Origin: Rhizophagus clarus
Lineage: Eukaryota; Glomeromycota; Glomeromycetes; Glomerales; Glomeraceae
Reading direction: 5' to 3'
Length of the DNA: 64,000 nucleotides
Assembly (NCBI GenBank): GCA_015698045.1
Contig: BLAL01000080.1
Span: 64,501 to 128,500 of the forward strand
Part shown: positions 23,010 through 32,906 of the stretch, piece by piece
How positions within the stretch are numbered: position 1 is the stretch's first letter
How the letters are laid out: each line of letters begins with the position of its first letter
Program-made: the position numbers and the translations under genes
Notes under the pieces: generated by a model
What the model was told of the DNA's origin: nothing
What the model saw: only the letters and a program-made list of their open reading frames with translations
Databases searched by the model: none

Positions 23010-24365
23010 TATACAAGAAATATTCAGGGTCTAGAATTTCGATATTGAATCAACTATATGTACGGTTTCTAATCATATCGTATCTTCATATTCAAAATTC
23101 CTATTTTTGATTTAGAAAAACGGAGAGATCAAACTTAATTTCATATTTTGAATCATTACAGAAGTTAATTTTGTAATCTAATAGGATAAATGCGGAAAAT
23201 ATTCAGGGGCCAAGATTTCAATATATCAACTATATTATATGCAGTTATATGGTTATCGTGTTGTCATGTTCAGAAATTCCTATTTTTGATTTAGAAAAAT
23301 GGAGAGATCAAACTTAATTTCATATTTTGGATCATTACAGAAGTTAATTTCGTAATCTAATAGGATATATGCGGAAAATATTCAGGGACCAAGATTTCAA
23401 TATTGAATCAACTATATGTACGGTTATACAGTTATCGTGTCTTCATATTCAAAATTCCTATTTTTGACTTTAAAAAACGGAGAGATCAAACTTAATTTCA
23501 TATTTTGAATCATTACAGAAGTTAATTTCGTAATCTAATAGGATAAATGCGGAAAATATTCAGGGGCCAAGATTTCAATATATCAACTATATTATGTGCA
23601 GTTATACGGTTATCGTGTTGTCATGTTCAAAAATTCCTATTTTTGATTTAGAAAAACGGAGAAATCAAACTTAATTTCATATTTTGAATCATTACAGAAG
23701 TTAATTTCGTAATCTAATAGGATATATGCGGAAAATATTCAGGGGCCAAGATTTCAATATATCAACTATATTATGTGCAGTTATACGGTTATCTAATCAT
23801 ATCGTGTTGTCATGTTCAAAAATTCCTATTTTTGATTTAGAAAAACGGAGAGATCAAACTTAATTTCATATTTTGGATCATTACAGAAGTTAATTTCGTA
23901 ATCTAATAGGATATATGCGGAAAATATTCAGGGGCCAAGATTTTAATATTGAATCAACTATGTTATGTGCGGTTATACGGTTAATCTAATCATATCGTGT
24001 TTCATGTTCAAAAATTCCTATTTTTGGTTTAGAAAAACGGAGAGATCAAACTTAATTTCATATTTCAGATTATTACAGAAGTTAATTTCGTAATCTAATA
24101 GGATATATGCGGAAAATATTCAGGGTCCAAGATTTCAATATTGAATCAACTATATTATATGCAGTTATACGGTTATCTAATCATATCGTGTCTTCATGTT
24201 CAAAAATTCCTATTTTTGATTTATAAAAACGGAGAGATCAAACTTAATTTCATATTGCATATTAAAGAAGCTAATTTCGTAATCTAAACAGATGACTGTA
24301 GGATATATGCAGAAAATATTCAGGGACCAAGATTCCATCAATTTTTGTTTGACATTGAATTAACT
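23010..24365. repeat. Satellite array, unit about 178-193 bp, seven copies
   Basis: The word CCTATTTTTGATTTAGAAAA recurs at about 23100, 23280, 23459, 23638, 23826, 24018 and 24211. Units share CGGAGAGATCAAACTTAATT, ATTACAGAAGTTAATTTCGT, AATATTCAGGG(G/A)CCAAGATT and ATCAACTATATTATGTGCAG. Spacing is 178-180 bp in the left half and 188-193 bp in the right half, because ATCTAATC(ATATCG) is present only there. A weak eighth copy lies at 24510-24600. No coding potential. Confidence 0.9.
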
Positions 24366-25300
24366 ACATTTTTATTTTATTTATATTAGTTTATTATGCG
24401 ATAGAAAACATAAAAATGAAAATACAATAAACAATAAAATTGCTATGTATTTTTAAATCAGTGTCAAGCTCTCCTCGCTATATATAATAAGAATAAGTGA
24501 TGATAGTGGATCATGGTCATTTGGTCATATCGTATCTTCATATTCAAAATAGATTCTATTTTGATTAAAAAGCGGAGCAATCAACTTGATTATGTCATCA
24601 TTGCTGGTAACAGGGTTCAGATAACATTAACTGAAATATCCGAATCTGTGCAGATTACAATATTAACTGAATACGTGAATATCCAGTCCTCTAAATTAAA
24701 TATCGCTATAACATAAATAATTTAATTTATATTAATTAGTCTTTAACATTAGCGTATCATATTAAACGATCCTTTTTTTCGTTTGTAAGAAATGATTTAG
24801 TGCAACAATTCGCAGAGGATGGATATATATGTAACTACAGGGGAAAGTCCCCTGCTAATCATTATTCTGCTAATGAAAATCAAAAATCATGTAAATTTTT
24901 ATAATTAAAAGAAATCAACAAAATTTCTCTTTACTAGTAATTGCATGTGATAGAGTAGTTAGCATAACACCAGGTTTCAGGTTCGATTACTATGCTACCT
25001 TATAGCAATTATTCTCGTAGAGTTTATCAGGTGAAAATTTCCCCATATCCTATCAGGCAGGTGAAAATTTCCCAGTTAAACCTTTACAAATACTTTTTTT
25101 TTATTATTATTTATTAGTAAGATAATATATTTAAACATGATATGTACAAGATAAATGTAAAATATTATTTATTAAATTTATAAATGGTTTTCAAAAAAGT
25201 AAACCTTTTACTTAAAAATGAAATTATTCATTAATTATAAAATGAAATTTATTAAAAAATTATTTAATATCTAAAAAATTACTGACTTGATTGTATTAAA
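24366..25300. other. AT-rich intergenic stretch with a tRNA-like SINE remnant
   Basis: Apart from the degenerate satellite copy near 24510-24600 and the tRNA-like patch at 24944-25005, no gene is seen. A short direct repeat CAGGTGAAAATTTCCC (25029, 25061) lies just after the tRNA-like patch. Confidence 0.4.
24944..25005 (+). mobile_element. tRNA-derived SINE-like fragment
   Basis: The stretch contains an A-box-like GATAGAGTAGTTAGCATAAC and, about 20 nt later, a B-box-like GGTTCGATTAC. This is the order and spacing expected of an RNA polymerase III internal promoter. The segment between is too short for a complete anticodon arm, and no acceptor stem pairs. It is therefore not called as a tRNA gene but as a possible SINE head or decayed tRNA. 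Confidence 0.35.
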
Positions 25301-25309
25301 GTGCTCATC

Positions 25310-25640
25310 CATATGACGATGATGAGGGTGATGGCCGCGGTGTAGACGATGATGATTGTGCTAAATATAAATAAAGCTTTAATTTAAGTTTATGTATCTC
25401 TTCTTCCTGGCTTGAAATTTGCTCTAAAAAATATCGATCCACTTTAATAGATATGCGTTCTTCCGCTCAGTTTTGTTGTTTAATTTGGCAATTATTTGTT
25501 CTCCAGCTGTCTCAACAGCTTTTGAAATTCTTGGTACATTATCTGGAGATCAGAAATTTCAATTTCTTTTTGTTGAAATTTCTTCTTTTGTCATTTTTTT
25601 TTCTCTACGTCAGGCCGTTTTCCTAGAATATTAAATAAAG
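25310..25640 (-). pseudogene. Coiled-coil protein fragment, frameshifted
   Basis: On the minus strand three frames in succession have protein character: QQKEIEISDLQIMYQEFQ, then NVPRISKAVETAGEQIIAKL, then AEERISIKVDRYFLEQIS with SSQEEEIHKLKLKLYLY, ending in a Ser/Pro-rich tail before TGA near 25306. The pieces look like one heptad-rich protein broken by two frameshifts, or exons whose boundaries I could not place. No family was recognised. Confidence 0.35.
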
Positions 25641-25797
25641 AAAAAATATTTTTTTTTTTATCGAAAAAATAGATGCAATTTTTAATTTATTATGGAGGTT
25701 CAATAATTTTGAAAATCTATTGTCAAAATTAATTTAATACAAGCGTAAAATTATTTTAATCTTATCCAATAAACTTCGCAAACCGTGATTTTTTTTA

Positions 25798-26690
25798 TTA
25801 ATTAATTATCATAAGAACGGCAATGCCATCCTTTAAAAAAATTTTCGTGATTTGAACTTTGTGACTGTGACTTTTTTTTTTATTAATTAATTATCATAAG
25901 AATGGCATTCGAATGCCATCCTTTAAAAAAATTTCTCGTGATTTGAACTTTATGACCGTGACTTTTTTTTTTTATTAATTAATTATCATAAGAACGGCAT
26001 TCGAATGCCATCCTTTAAAAAAATTTCTCGTGATTTGAACTTTGTGACCGTGACTTTTTTTTTTATTAATTAATTATCATAAGAAAGGCATTCAAATGCC
26101 ATTCTTTAAAAAAATTTCTCGTGATTTGAACTTTGTGACCGTAACTTTTTTTTTTTATTAATTAATTATCATAAGAAAGGCATTCGAATGCCATTCTTTA
26201 AAAAAATTTCTCGTGATTTGAACTTTGTGACCGTGACTTTTTTTTTTTATTAATTAATTATCATAAGAAAGGCATTCGAATGCCATTCTTTAAAAAAATT
26301 TCTCGTGATTTGAACTTTGTGACCGTGACTTTTTTTTTATTAATTAATTATCATAAGAAAGGCATTCGAATGCCATCCTTTAAAAAAATTTCTCGTGATT
26401 TGAACTTTGTGACCGTGACTTTTTTTTTTATTAATTAATTATCATAAGAACGGCATTCGAATGCCATCCTTTAAAAAAATTTCTCGTGATTTGAACTTTG
26501 TGACCGTGACTTTTTTTTTATTAATTAATTATCATAAGAAAGGCATTCAAATGCCATCCTTTAAAAAAAATTCTCGTGATTTGAACTTTGTGACCGTGAC
26601 TTTTTTTTTATTAATTAATTATCATAAGAAAGGCATTCGAAATTTCGAATGCCATTCTTTAAAAAATTTCTCATGATTCCTATCCAATAA
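25798..26690. repeat. 91-bp satellite, ten copies, each with a 14-bp palindrome
   Basis: ATTAATTAATTATCATAAG starts near 25798, 25882, 25974, 26065, 26157, 26249, 26339, 26430, 26520 and 26610. Most units contain GGCATTCGAATGCC, a perfect palindrome (some copies have one G-to-A change), then TTTAAAAAAATTTCTCGTG and GATTTGAACTTTGTGACCGT. The spacing is 90-92 bp except for the first unit (84 bp). Confidence 0.92.
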
Positions 26691-26699
26691 ACTTCGTAG

Positions 26700-27640
26700 T
26701 GAATAACAATTGTTCTGGTTAGAATGATATATGTATTATTATTTTTTTGATTCTTATTTAGCAAGAAAAATTTAAATTTTTTTGTGTAAACTGAATTAAC
26801 CAATTACAATTTTGATATTTGTATTATTACTACATCAGAATCATTTCAACTTTATAATGAATTTCCCATTGTTATATTTGTGATTCTAGAGGCGTCTTAG
26901 TCTTAAAAATTTAAATATATTTTAAGTGTGTCAAATGATTAATTATGTGCTGTGCCTGCGTAAAAAAATTTTTCAGTTATTTTACATCATTTAAAAATAT
27001 CTTATTATTTTAATTACATGCGTAATGCTATGTGCCGAATAACAATGAAGATCTGCAATCAATTAGATGGACAACAAAAACCTGATCGCCATTATAGTGT
27101 ACATTTTTAAATTTAGGATTACATGACTTGGGCTAATTCCTCGATGAAAGCACATATTATTTAATTAAATTTTTTTATTATTGATTGTGTAAACTAAATT
27201 AACCAATTACAATTTTGATATTTATATTATTACTACATCAGAATCATTCCAACTTTATAATGAATTTCCCATTGGTATATTTGTGATTCTAGAGGCGTCT
27301 TAGTCTTAAAAATTTTAAGTGTGTCAAATAATTAATTATGTGCTGTGCCTGCGTAAAAAAATTTTTCAGTTTATTTACGACATTTAAAAATATCTAATTA
27401 CATGCGTAATATTTAAAAAAATGTGCATTATAATGCCGATCAGATTTTTGTTGTCTAACAATCGACATCTAATTGATTGCAGATCTTCAAATATTATAAT
27501 GTGTCAGCCTTCCACGTCACTTAAAAAATATCATTATTTTAATTACTCGCATAATTATAGCACTAAGATTACATGATTTTGACTAATTCCTCGATGAAAG
27601 CACATATTATTTAATCGAATGGTGTTTATCATATAGTACA
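26700..27640. repeat. Diverged direct duplication (about 400 bp) with an internal inverted repeat
   Basis: 26800-27170 and 27190-27620 share ACCAATTACAATTTTGATAT, CTACATCAGAATCATT, GATTCTAGAGGCGTCTTAGT, GTGCTGTGCCTGCGTAAAAA and CTAATTCCTCGATGAAAGCA. Within the pair, TGAAGATCTGCAATCAATTA (27043) recurs inverted at 27467-27490. Its continuation ACAACAAAAA(C/T)CTGATCG also pairs, giving an inverted repeat spanning about 27043-27490. Confidence 0.7.
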
Positions 27641-27649
27641 ATTAAAAAA

Positions 27650-27668
27650 ATATATATATAAAAAGAGA
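27650..27668 (+). promoter_or_regulatory. TATA-like element upstream of the decapeptide-repeat gene
   Basis: AAATATATATATAAAAAGAG lies about 80-100 bp before the ATG at 27748. In DNA this AT-rich the match is weak evidence by itself. Confidence 0.25.
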
Positions 27669-27747
27669 TAAAATTCCTTTTCAAAAAAATCAGAAAAATC
27701 ATCATAATAAACAATCAAGAAATTTGTCTGGTTTCGTAAATTTTAAA

Positions 27748-29168
27748 ATGTCCCAACCTTCGCCATCATTTTATCCTGAAGATAAATCCAATTCAGAACT
27801 TCCATTAGAAAATTCTCCGTCCTTAGAAAATGATGAACAAATTGCGACAGCAGGTTCGTCAGATGAACAAATTGTGACAGCAGGTCCGTCAGATGAACAA
27901 ATTGTGATGGCAGGTCCATTAGATGAACAAATTGTGATGGCAGGTTCGTCAGGCGAACAAATTGTGATGGCAGGTCTGTCAGATGAACAAATTGTGACGG
28001 CAGGTCTGTTAGATGAACAAATTGTGATGGCAGGTTCGTCGAGGAAAAGGAAGGACGAAAAGCCTATTGAAAGTAAAGAAGCAAAAAAAGTCAAATTAAT
28101 CTCGGTAGGAAACTTGAAAGAAAAAGGTAAAATATATATATTATTATATACATATACTATTCTAATAGCTGTAGAATCATACATTATGTAAAAAATCTGA
28201 CTTTTTTTATGAGAATCTGTTATTAATTATCGCATTACAAATTTATTTTTATTCAAGACACAATCGAAATTCTTTCAGAAGATCATTACGAAGTCCAGCA
28301 ATTTCTAGAAAATATTCCCGCAAATACTTTGAAAGACGGGTTGGTTGTTCTAAAGAGCATGAGTGGCAGCAATTGTAAAAAAATAATTTTGAATATAGAT
28401 GAACAAAAATTGACTGCAGTACTTCCGTCGGGTTCACTAGATATAAAACCGACATTTTACATGGCTGATCAACGTTTTATAGAAACGGAAGAGAGCAGGT
28501 TTCTAGATAATCCCTATATACTTCGGCGATTACCTGCTGAAGACAATAGCAATAATAATACAACAATAGGGATCAATCTTTTATATAAAGAAAAGGCAGC
28601 TAATGATAAAAATCTTAAGGAAGATATATTAGCCGTTGCATGGCTAATATATCATTTAAGAACAGTCCAAGATCGTCTGCCAATAAACCCTCCGATGATG
28701 CAACCTAATTACGATAACAAAAAATATATACAGAATCTACAGGAATATTATGATAATTATTTGGAAAAGGGAATGGAGTTTGATGGCTCCAAAATAAAAG
28801 GTGCTATTTCCCTAACTAAAAACATTGATGATGATCATAATTCAAGAATTAATTTTCTGGATAAAATAGACGATGGTAATATGTCTTTATTAATAGAGGA
28901 TATGCTTACAATATTAGATGAAATAAAATCAGAAGATGAAACTTCTGAATTATCAAGAAGAAGAAACGTTAGGAGATACTCGTATTTTTACGAGTTATAT
29001 AAGAAAACATTAGAAGCAGTCGCTTCCGAGCCAAAATCATTTGGCGAAATGAATGCTTCAAAAGCTAAAGATATATTAGAAAACTTTCTTAAGAAAGCTG
29101 AAGAAAAACTGACACAAAGACAATGGAGAAGCTACAGAACTTCAGCTGAGAGAATGAACAAGTTGTGA
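27748..29168 (+). CDS. Hypothetical protein with seven decapeptide repeats
   Basis: Exon 1 is 27748-28126, the intron 28127-28257 (GTAAAA...TTCAAG), and exon 2 is 28258-29168, giving 429 aa. The start is the ATG in MSQPSPSFYPEDKSN. The open frame upstream of it has no ATG. Residues about 28-95 consist of seven tandem copies of DEQIV(T/M)AG(S/P/L)(S/L), encoded by a 30-bp minisatellite, followed by a basic nuclear-localisation-like RKRKDEK...KKVK. Exon 2 is a globular, mostly helical region (DILAVAWLIYHLRTVQDRL; later SRRRNVRRYSYFYELYKK) ending TSAERMNKL. No known domain was recognised. The intron keeps frame (EK|D). It lies downstream of a satellite block and may belong to an expanded lineage-specific family, which I could not verify. 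Confidence 0.65.
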
Positions 29169-29267
29169 AATATATGCAATAAAAGTTTTGTAATATTCGA
29201 TCTTGTAACCGGTCTCACGCCCAATTTATTTGAATGATTACCGAGTAGGGGAAGTGCAGAACGATAG

Positions 29268-29552
29268 TTTATAATAATCGAAAAAGGAATCTATTATACC
29301 CAGCAGGAGTATAGAGGTATTCAAAAGCAACAGCAGGAGGAGAAGGAAGTTACTGATAATGACGGTGGCAATAGTAGTAATAATAGTGGAAATGAAGGAC
29401 AGGGAAGTGGAAAGGGAAGGGGAAGCGGAGGACGGGGAAGTGGAAGGGGACGGGGAAGAGGAAAAGGAAGAGGAAGAGGAAGAGGAAGGGGAAGAGGAAG
29501 AGGAAGAGGGAATAAAGCTGGTAACAGTAAAGGAAAGGAAAAAGCAGTCTAA
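29268..29552 (+). CDS. Possible terminal exon encoding an RG-rich tail
   Basis: This frame opens after a TAG at 29265 and reads YYTQQEYRGIQKQQQEEKEV, an Asn/Ser/Gly stretch, then about 30 residues of alternating Gly-Arg (GRGRGRGKGRGRG type), ending NKAGNSKGKEKAV. An acceptor-like TTATACCCAG (29297-29306) could begin the exon. RG-rich tails usually bind RNA. It may be an alternative or lost C-terminus of the gene at 27748-29168, or simply a GGAAGA microsatellite. No upstream ATG is in frame. Confidence 0.3.
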   Translation, partial: FIIIEKGIYYTQQEYRGIQKQQQEEKEVTDNDGGNSSNNSGNEGQGSGKGRGSGGRGSGRGRGRGKGRGRGRGRGRGRGRGNKAGNSKGKEKAV

Positions 29553-29559
29553 AGAGATA

Positions 29560-30149
29560 AATATCTTTTTCATTATTATAATTAATCCAGAACGTGTTAT
29601 TTTTTTTTTATTTTCTTAGTCGGCATCTTTTAGTTCTATAAAATAATAATACAATAATAATAAATCGAAAAATTTATTAAATTTTCATCAAAAAAATATA
29701 TAAATAATTCATATTTACCACCTCATTCCTCTTAAGAGACTATATGTTAATTCTCAAAATGTATGCAGAACTTTTAATAATAAATATAAGATCTATAAAG
29801 TATTATATTATAAACACTTAAAACATTTATAGCAAAGTTTAAAGATACTAAAGGATTCTATAATTTAATAGATTCCTTAAGAAACTTTAAACATTTTATC
29901 TTTAAGGAATTTTTATAAATTGAATTAGGTATTAACTATATAAGAACTTTATTTTAAACATTATTTAATCTTAATCAAATTTAAAGTCGATCTCATGGGA
30001 TTTATAAAAATCAATCTGTACCAAACATTGATATTTCCGCATTGCATATAATAAAAGATTTTCTTTTTTTACTATGCTACGCTGCATAATGTTGTAACGA
30101 ATAAAATATTGATCTACAATAAAGTAATCCATTTATTGCAAGTCAGATA
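29560..30149. other. AT-rich intergenic stretch, nothing recognised
   Basis: There are no supported ORFs. A few TTAAAGAT / CTTTAAAC words occur around 29780-29900. Confidence 0.4.
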
Positions 30150-30157
30150 CCACACAG

Positions 30158-30549
30158 CAGGGCCGATGATATTTTGTGTTTCGCAGAATATCACATAAAT
30201 CACAAAATTTTGTGATAAACAAAAATTTCAAAATATCACAACATAATTTCACAAAATTTATTTATTTATATATACGAGTGCATAATTCCACACAATTGCC
30301 ATGTAATTTCTATATAATTTTCATGTGGCTTCCATAATTAGCATAGTTTGTGTAATCTAGAAAATTTTTTAAGGAAGTTCGAATTGTAAAAATTATGAGA
30401 AATTATCGCAGAAATGGCACAAAATTTTATTTAAAACGTCACAAAATTACACAAAATTACCAAAAATAGGAAAACACAACATAACACAAAATTTATTTTT
30501 ATCACACACAAATTTTACCTTTTAGTGCCGCAGAAAATCATCGGCCCTG
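30158..30549. mobile_element. hAT-type MITE with 8-bp target-site duplication
   Basis: The 392-bp element begins CAGGGCCGATGAT and ends with its exact reverse complement, ATCATCGGCCCTG. It is flanked on both sides by CCACACAG (30150-30157 and 30550-30557). An 8-bp duplication with CAGGG-type ends is the signature of hAT transposons. The interior is a decayed AT-rich sequence full of TCACAAAATT words, with no ORF, so it is non-autonomous. It inserted about 270 bp upstream of the SNF2-type frame. Confidence 0.9.
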
Positions 30550-30824
30550 CCACACAGGTGCCGCAGATAAATCACGTGTCGCACAATTCAAAATTATTTA
30601 TACGGGGTAATCTAGATATGACTTTTTTTATTCGAGATTAGATTTTTTTTATATACACACGTAAGTACATTTTTTCCACACTTTTTACCACAGTATACTC
30701 ACGTAAGAATATTTTTTATTAATAATTTGAAATCTTTTGTTTCTTTTCCATTTAATATACTAATGAGAAATAATTTTTTTTTATGAATATTCTCAAATAA
30801 TAAATCATTCAAATAAAATCTCAA

Positions 30825-32906
30825 ATGTCTACCGATAATAATAATACAGGACTACCAAAATTTAGAATTAAAAGAGTTAACAATGAAAATAATAATAATT
30901 CTAATAATAACACATCAAATACTCTTAAAAAATTTTATAAAAATAACAAAAGCAGTTCAGTTGTTGGACTACCAAAATTACAAGTTATTTCCAAAGACTT
31001 TGAAATTGCAAAAAAAGTGAATTCAGCACCACAATCAGAAACTGAATTTCTAGTAAATCTCCTAGAAGCACCACAACCAGAAACATTAATTACGAAATTA
31101 CTTCCGTATCAGAAGCAAGGCCTTGGTTGGATGTTATCAAATGAACACCCTAAAGAGCCAACTATTGATGAGGAAGTTCAATTCTGGATTCAAAAGGAGG
31201 ATCAAACGAAAAAAATACTCTACTTTAATACATTAGCAAGGTTTGCAACAATAACACGCCCTAATCTTGCCAGAGGTGGAATACTCGCTGATGATATGGG
31301 TCTTGGTAAGACGATACAAATGATTGCTTTGATAGCTTCCAAACCTGCAATCAATTTAGATTCCACATATTCTAAAACTACTCTGATTGTTGCTCCTTTA
31401 AGTGTGCTTGAAAATTGGATTGACCAAATCAACAAGCATGTTAAGAAAGGGTCTCTTTCTTATTATGTTTTTCATGGCGTTGATCGAATTAATGATCCAG
31501 AATTTCTTAAAACTTACGATATAATAATTACTACATATGCTATTCTTGCACAATCAAATATAGAAGAAAGGAGTGGATTATTTGCCATTAAATGGCTTCG
31601 AGTTATCTTAGATGAAGGACATATTATTCGTACACAATCAACAAAACAAAGTATTGCCGTATGTAATTTGGATGCTGAGAGAAGATGGATTCTTACAGGA
31701 ACCCCAATTATGAACGAATTAAATGATATATATTCTTTAATTAAATTCTTAAAATTCACTCCTTTTGATAGTCTAGAAATATGGAATAGCATATTTAACA
31801 ACAAAACAATAAAGTTTAAAGATGGTAACAATCTTAGAAGCTTAATAAAAGCTGTTTGTCTTCGTAGAACAAAGGATATGAAATTCAATGGACGTCCTAT
31901 AGCATGTCTTCCTCCTATTAATTTCTATACTCATAAAATTAAGTTTAAGACGGATGAGAAAAAGATTTATGATAACATGGAAAGTAATATAAAAGAACAA
32001 TTTAGGAGTTGGAAAGAATCAAGAAATGGCGATTTAAAATATAATTATGTAACGTTTCTGGAAATGCTCCTGAGATTACGACAGATTTGCAATCACACAG
32101 AGCTTTGTAAGAGACAAATAAATGATGCTGATAGCAATATGAATGATGAAAGATTGGCTGCCCTGAAAATATCTGTTAGTAATAATAAAAGTTGCTATAT
32201 GTGCTCTAAACCATTAACAACTCCTACAATTACTCCTTGTAAACATATATTTGACAAAGATTGCATCAAAATTAGTTTTGGAGATGAACCATTTTCTTGT
32301 CCGATATGCCAAAATTCAGTTAATATGAATCAATTAATTGAATTAACAACAATTCAAATAGAAGAAGAAATTAGAAATTTAGATGATTTTAAAATAAGTT
32401 CCAAAATTGAAGCTTTATTGAAATTTTTAAATCAAAATAACGATAAATCAGTAGTCTTCAGCCAATGGACATCTTTTCTTGATTTGATTGAAATTGCATT
32501 TAAAGATGCAAATGTCAAATTTGTTCGATTTGATGGCAAAATGTCACGTAATTAGTGAGAAGAGACTGTAAATAATTTCAACAATGATCCGGAAATAAAG
32601 GTTCTTCTAATTAGTTTAAAATGCGGATCTTTGGGATTAAATCTTACTGTTGCTAATCAATGTTTTCTTATGGATCCTTGGTGGAATCCAAGTATTGAGG
32701 ATCAAGCTATAGATCGAATTTATAGAATTGGTCAAACTCGGCCAGTTTCTGTCTTTAGATTTTTTATTGAGAATACAATTGAAGATCGCGTGTTTGAACT
32801 TCAAAAGAAAAAACGTGGCTTGATATTCCAAGCTTTTGATGAGCAGCGATCTGAGAATCTGAATATTGTTGATGAAGCCCTGCAAATTTTATTAGGCAGT
32901 AGTTAA
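30825..32906 (+). pseudogene. SNF2-family RING helicase (Rad5/HLTF/Rad16-like), interrupted by TAG-TGA
   Basis: A single intronless frame of 694 codons. An Asn-rich N-terminus precedes the ATPase core: LLPYQKQGLGWML, Walker A in DDMGLGKTIQM (about residue 159), DEGH box ILDEGHIIR (about 262), and RRWILTGTPIMN. A C3HC4 RING follows at about 456-495 (CYMCSKPL...CKHIFDKDC...CPICQ), then the C-terminal helicase lobe with FSQWTSFLDL and QAIDRIYRIGQTRPV. RING-containing SNF2 ATPases act in post-replication repair and ubiquitin-linked chromatin remodelling. At 32553-32558 the frame has two adjacent stops, TAG and TGA, and continues in the same frame to TAA at 32904. Both codons are single C-to-T steps from CAG and CGA. 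No HIRAN domain is seen. An intron skipping the stops does not keep phase, so it is probably a pseudogene, or readthrough or sequence error. Confidence 0.85.

Noticed and set aside
25798..26690. CRISPR-like array
   Set aside because: The units are repeated throughout, with no distinct spacers; this is an ordinary satellite in a eukaryotic genome.
27771..28184. Minus-strand ORF with AITICSS repeats
   Set aside because: Shadow of the decapeptide minisatellite of the plus-strand gene.
29238..29573. Ser-rich minus-strand ORF
   Set aside because: It is the complement of the GGAAGA/GR-rich stretch; poly-Ser arises from the simple repeat.
32540..32600. An intron removing the TAG-TGA of the SNF2 frame
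   Set aside because: GTAATT...AAATAAAG has a plausible size but does not keep phase and would remove conserved helicase sequence.
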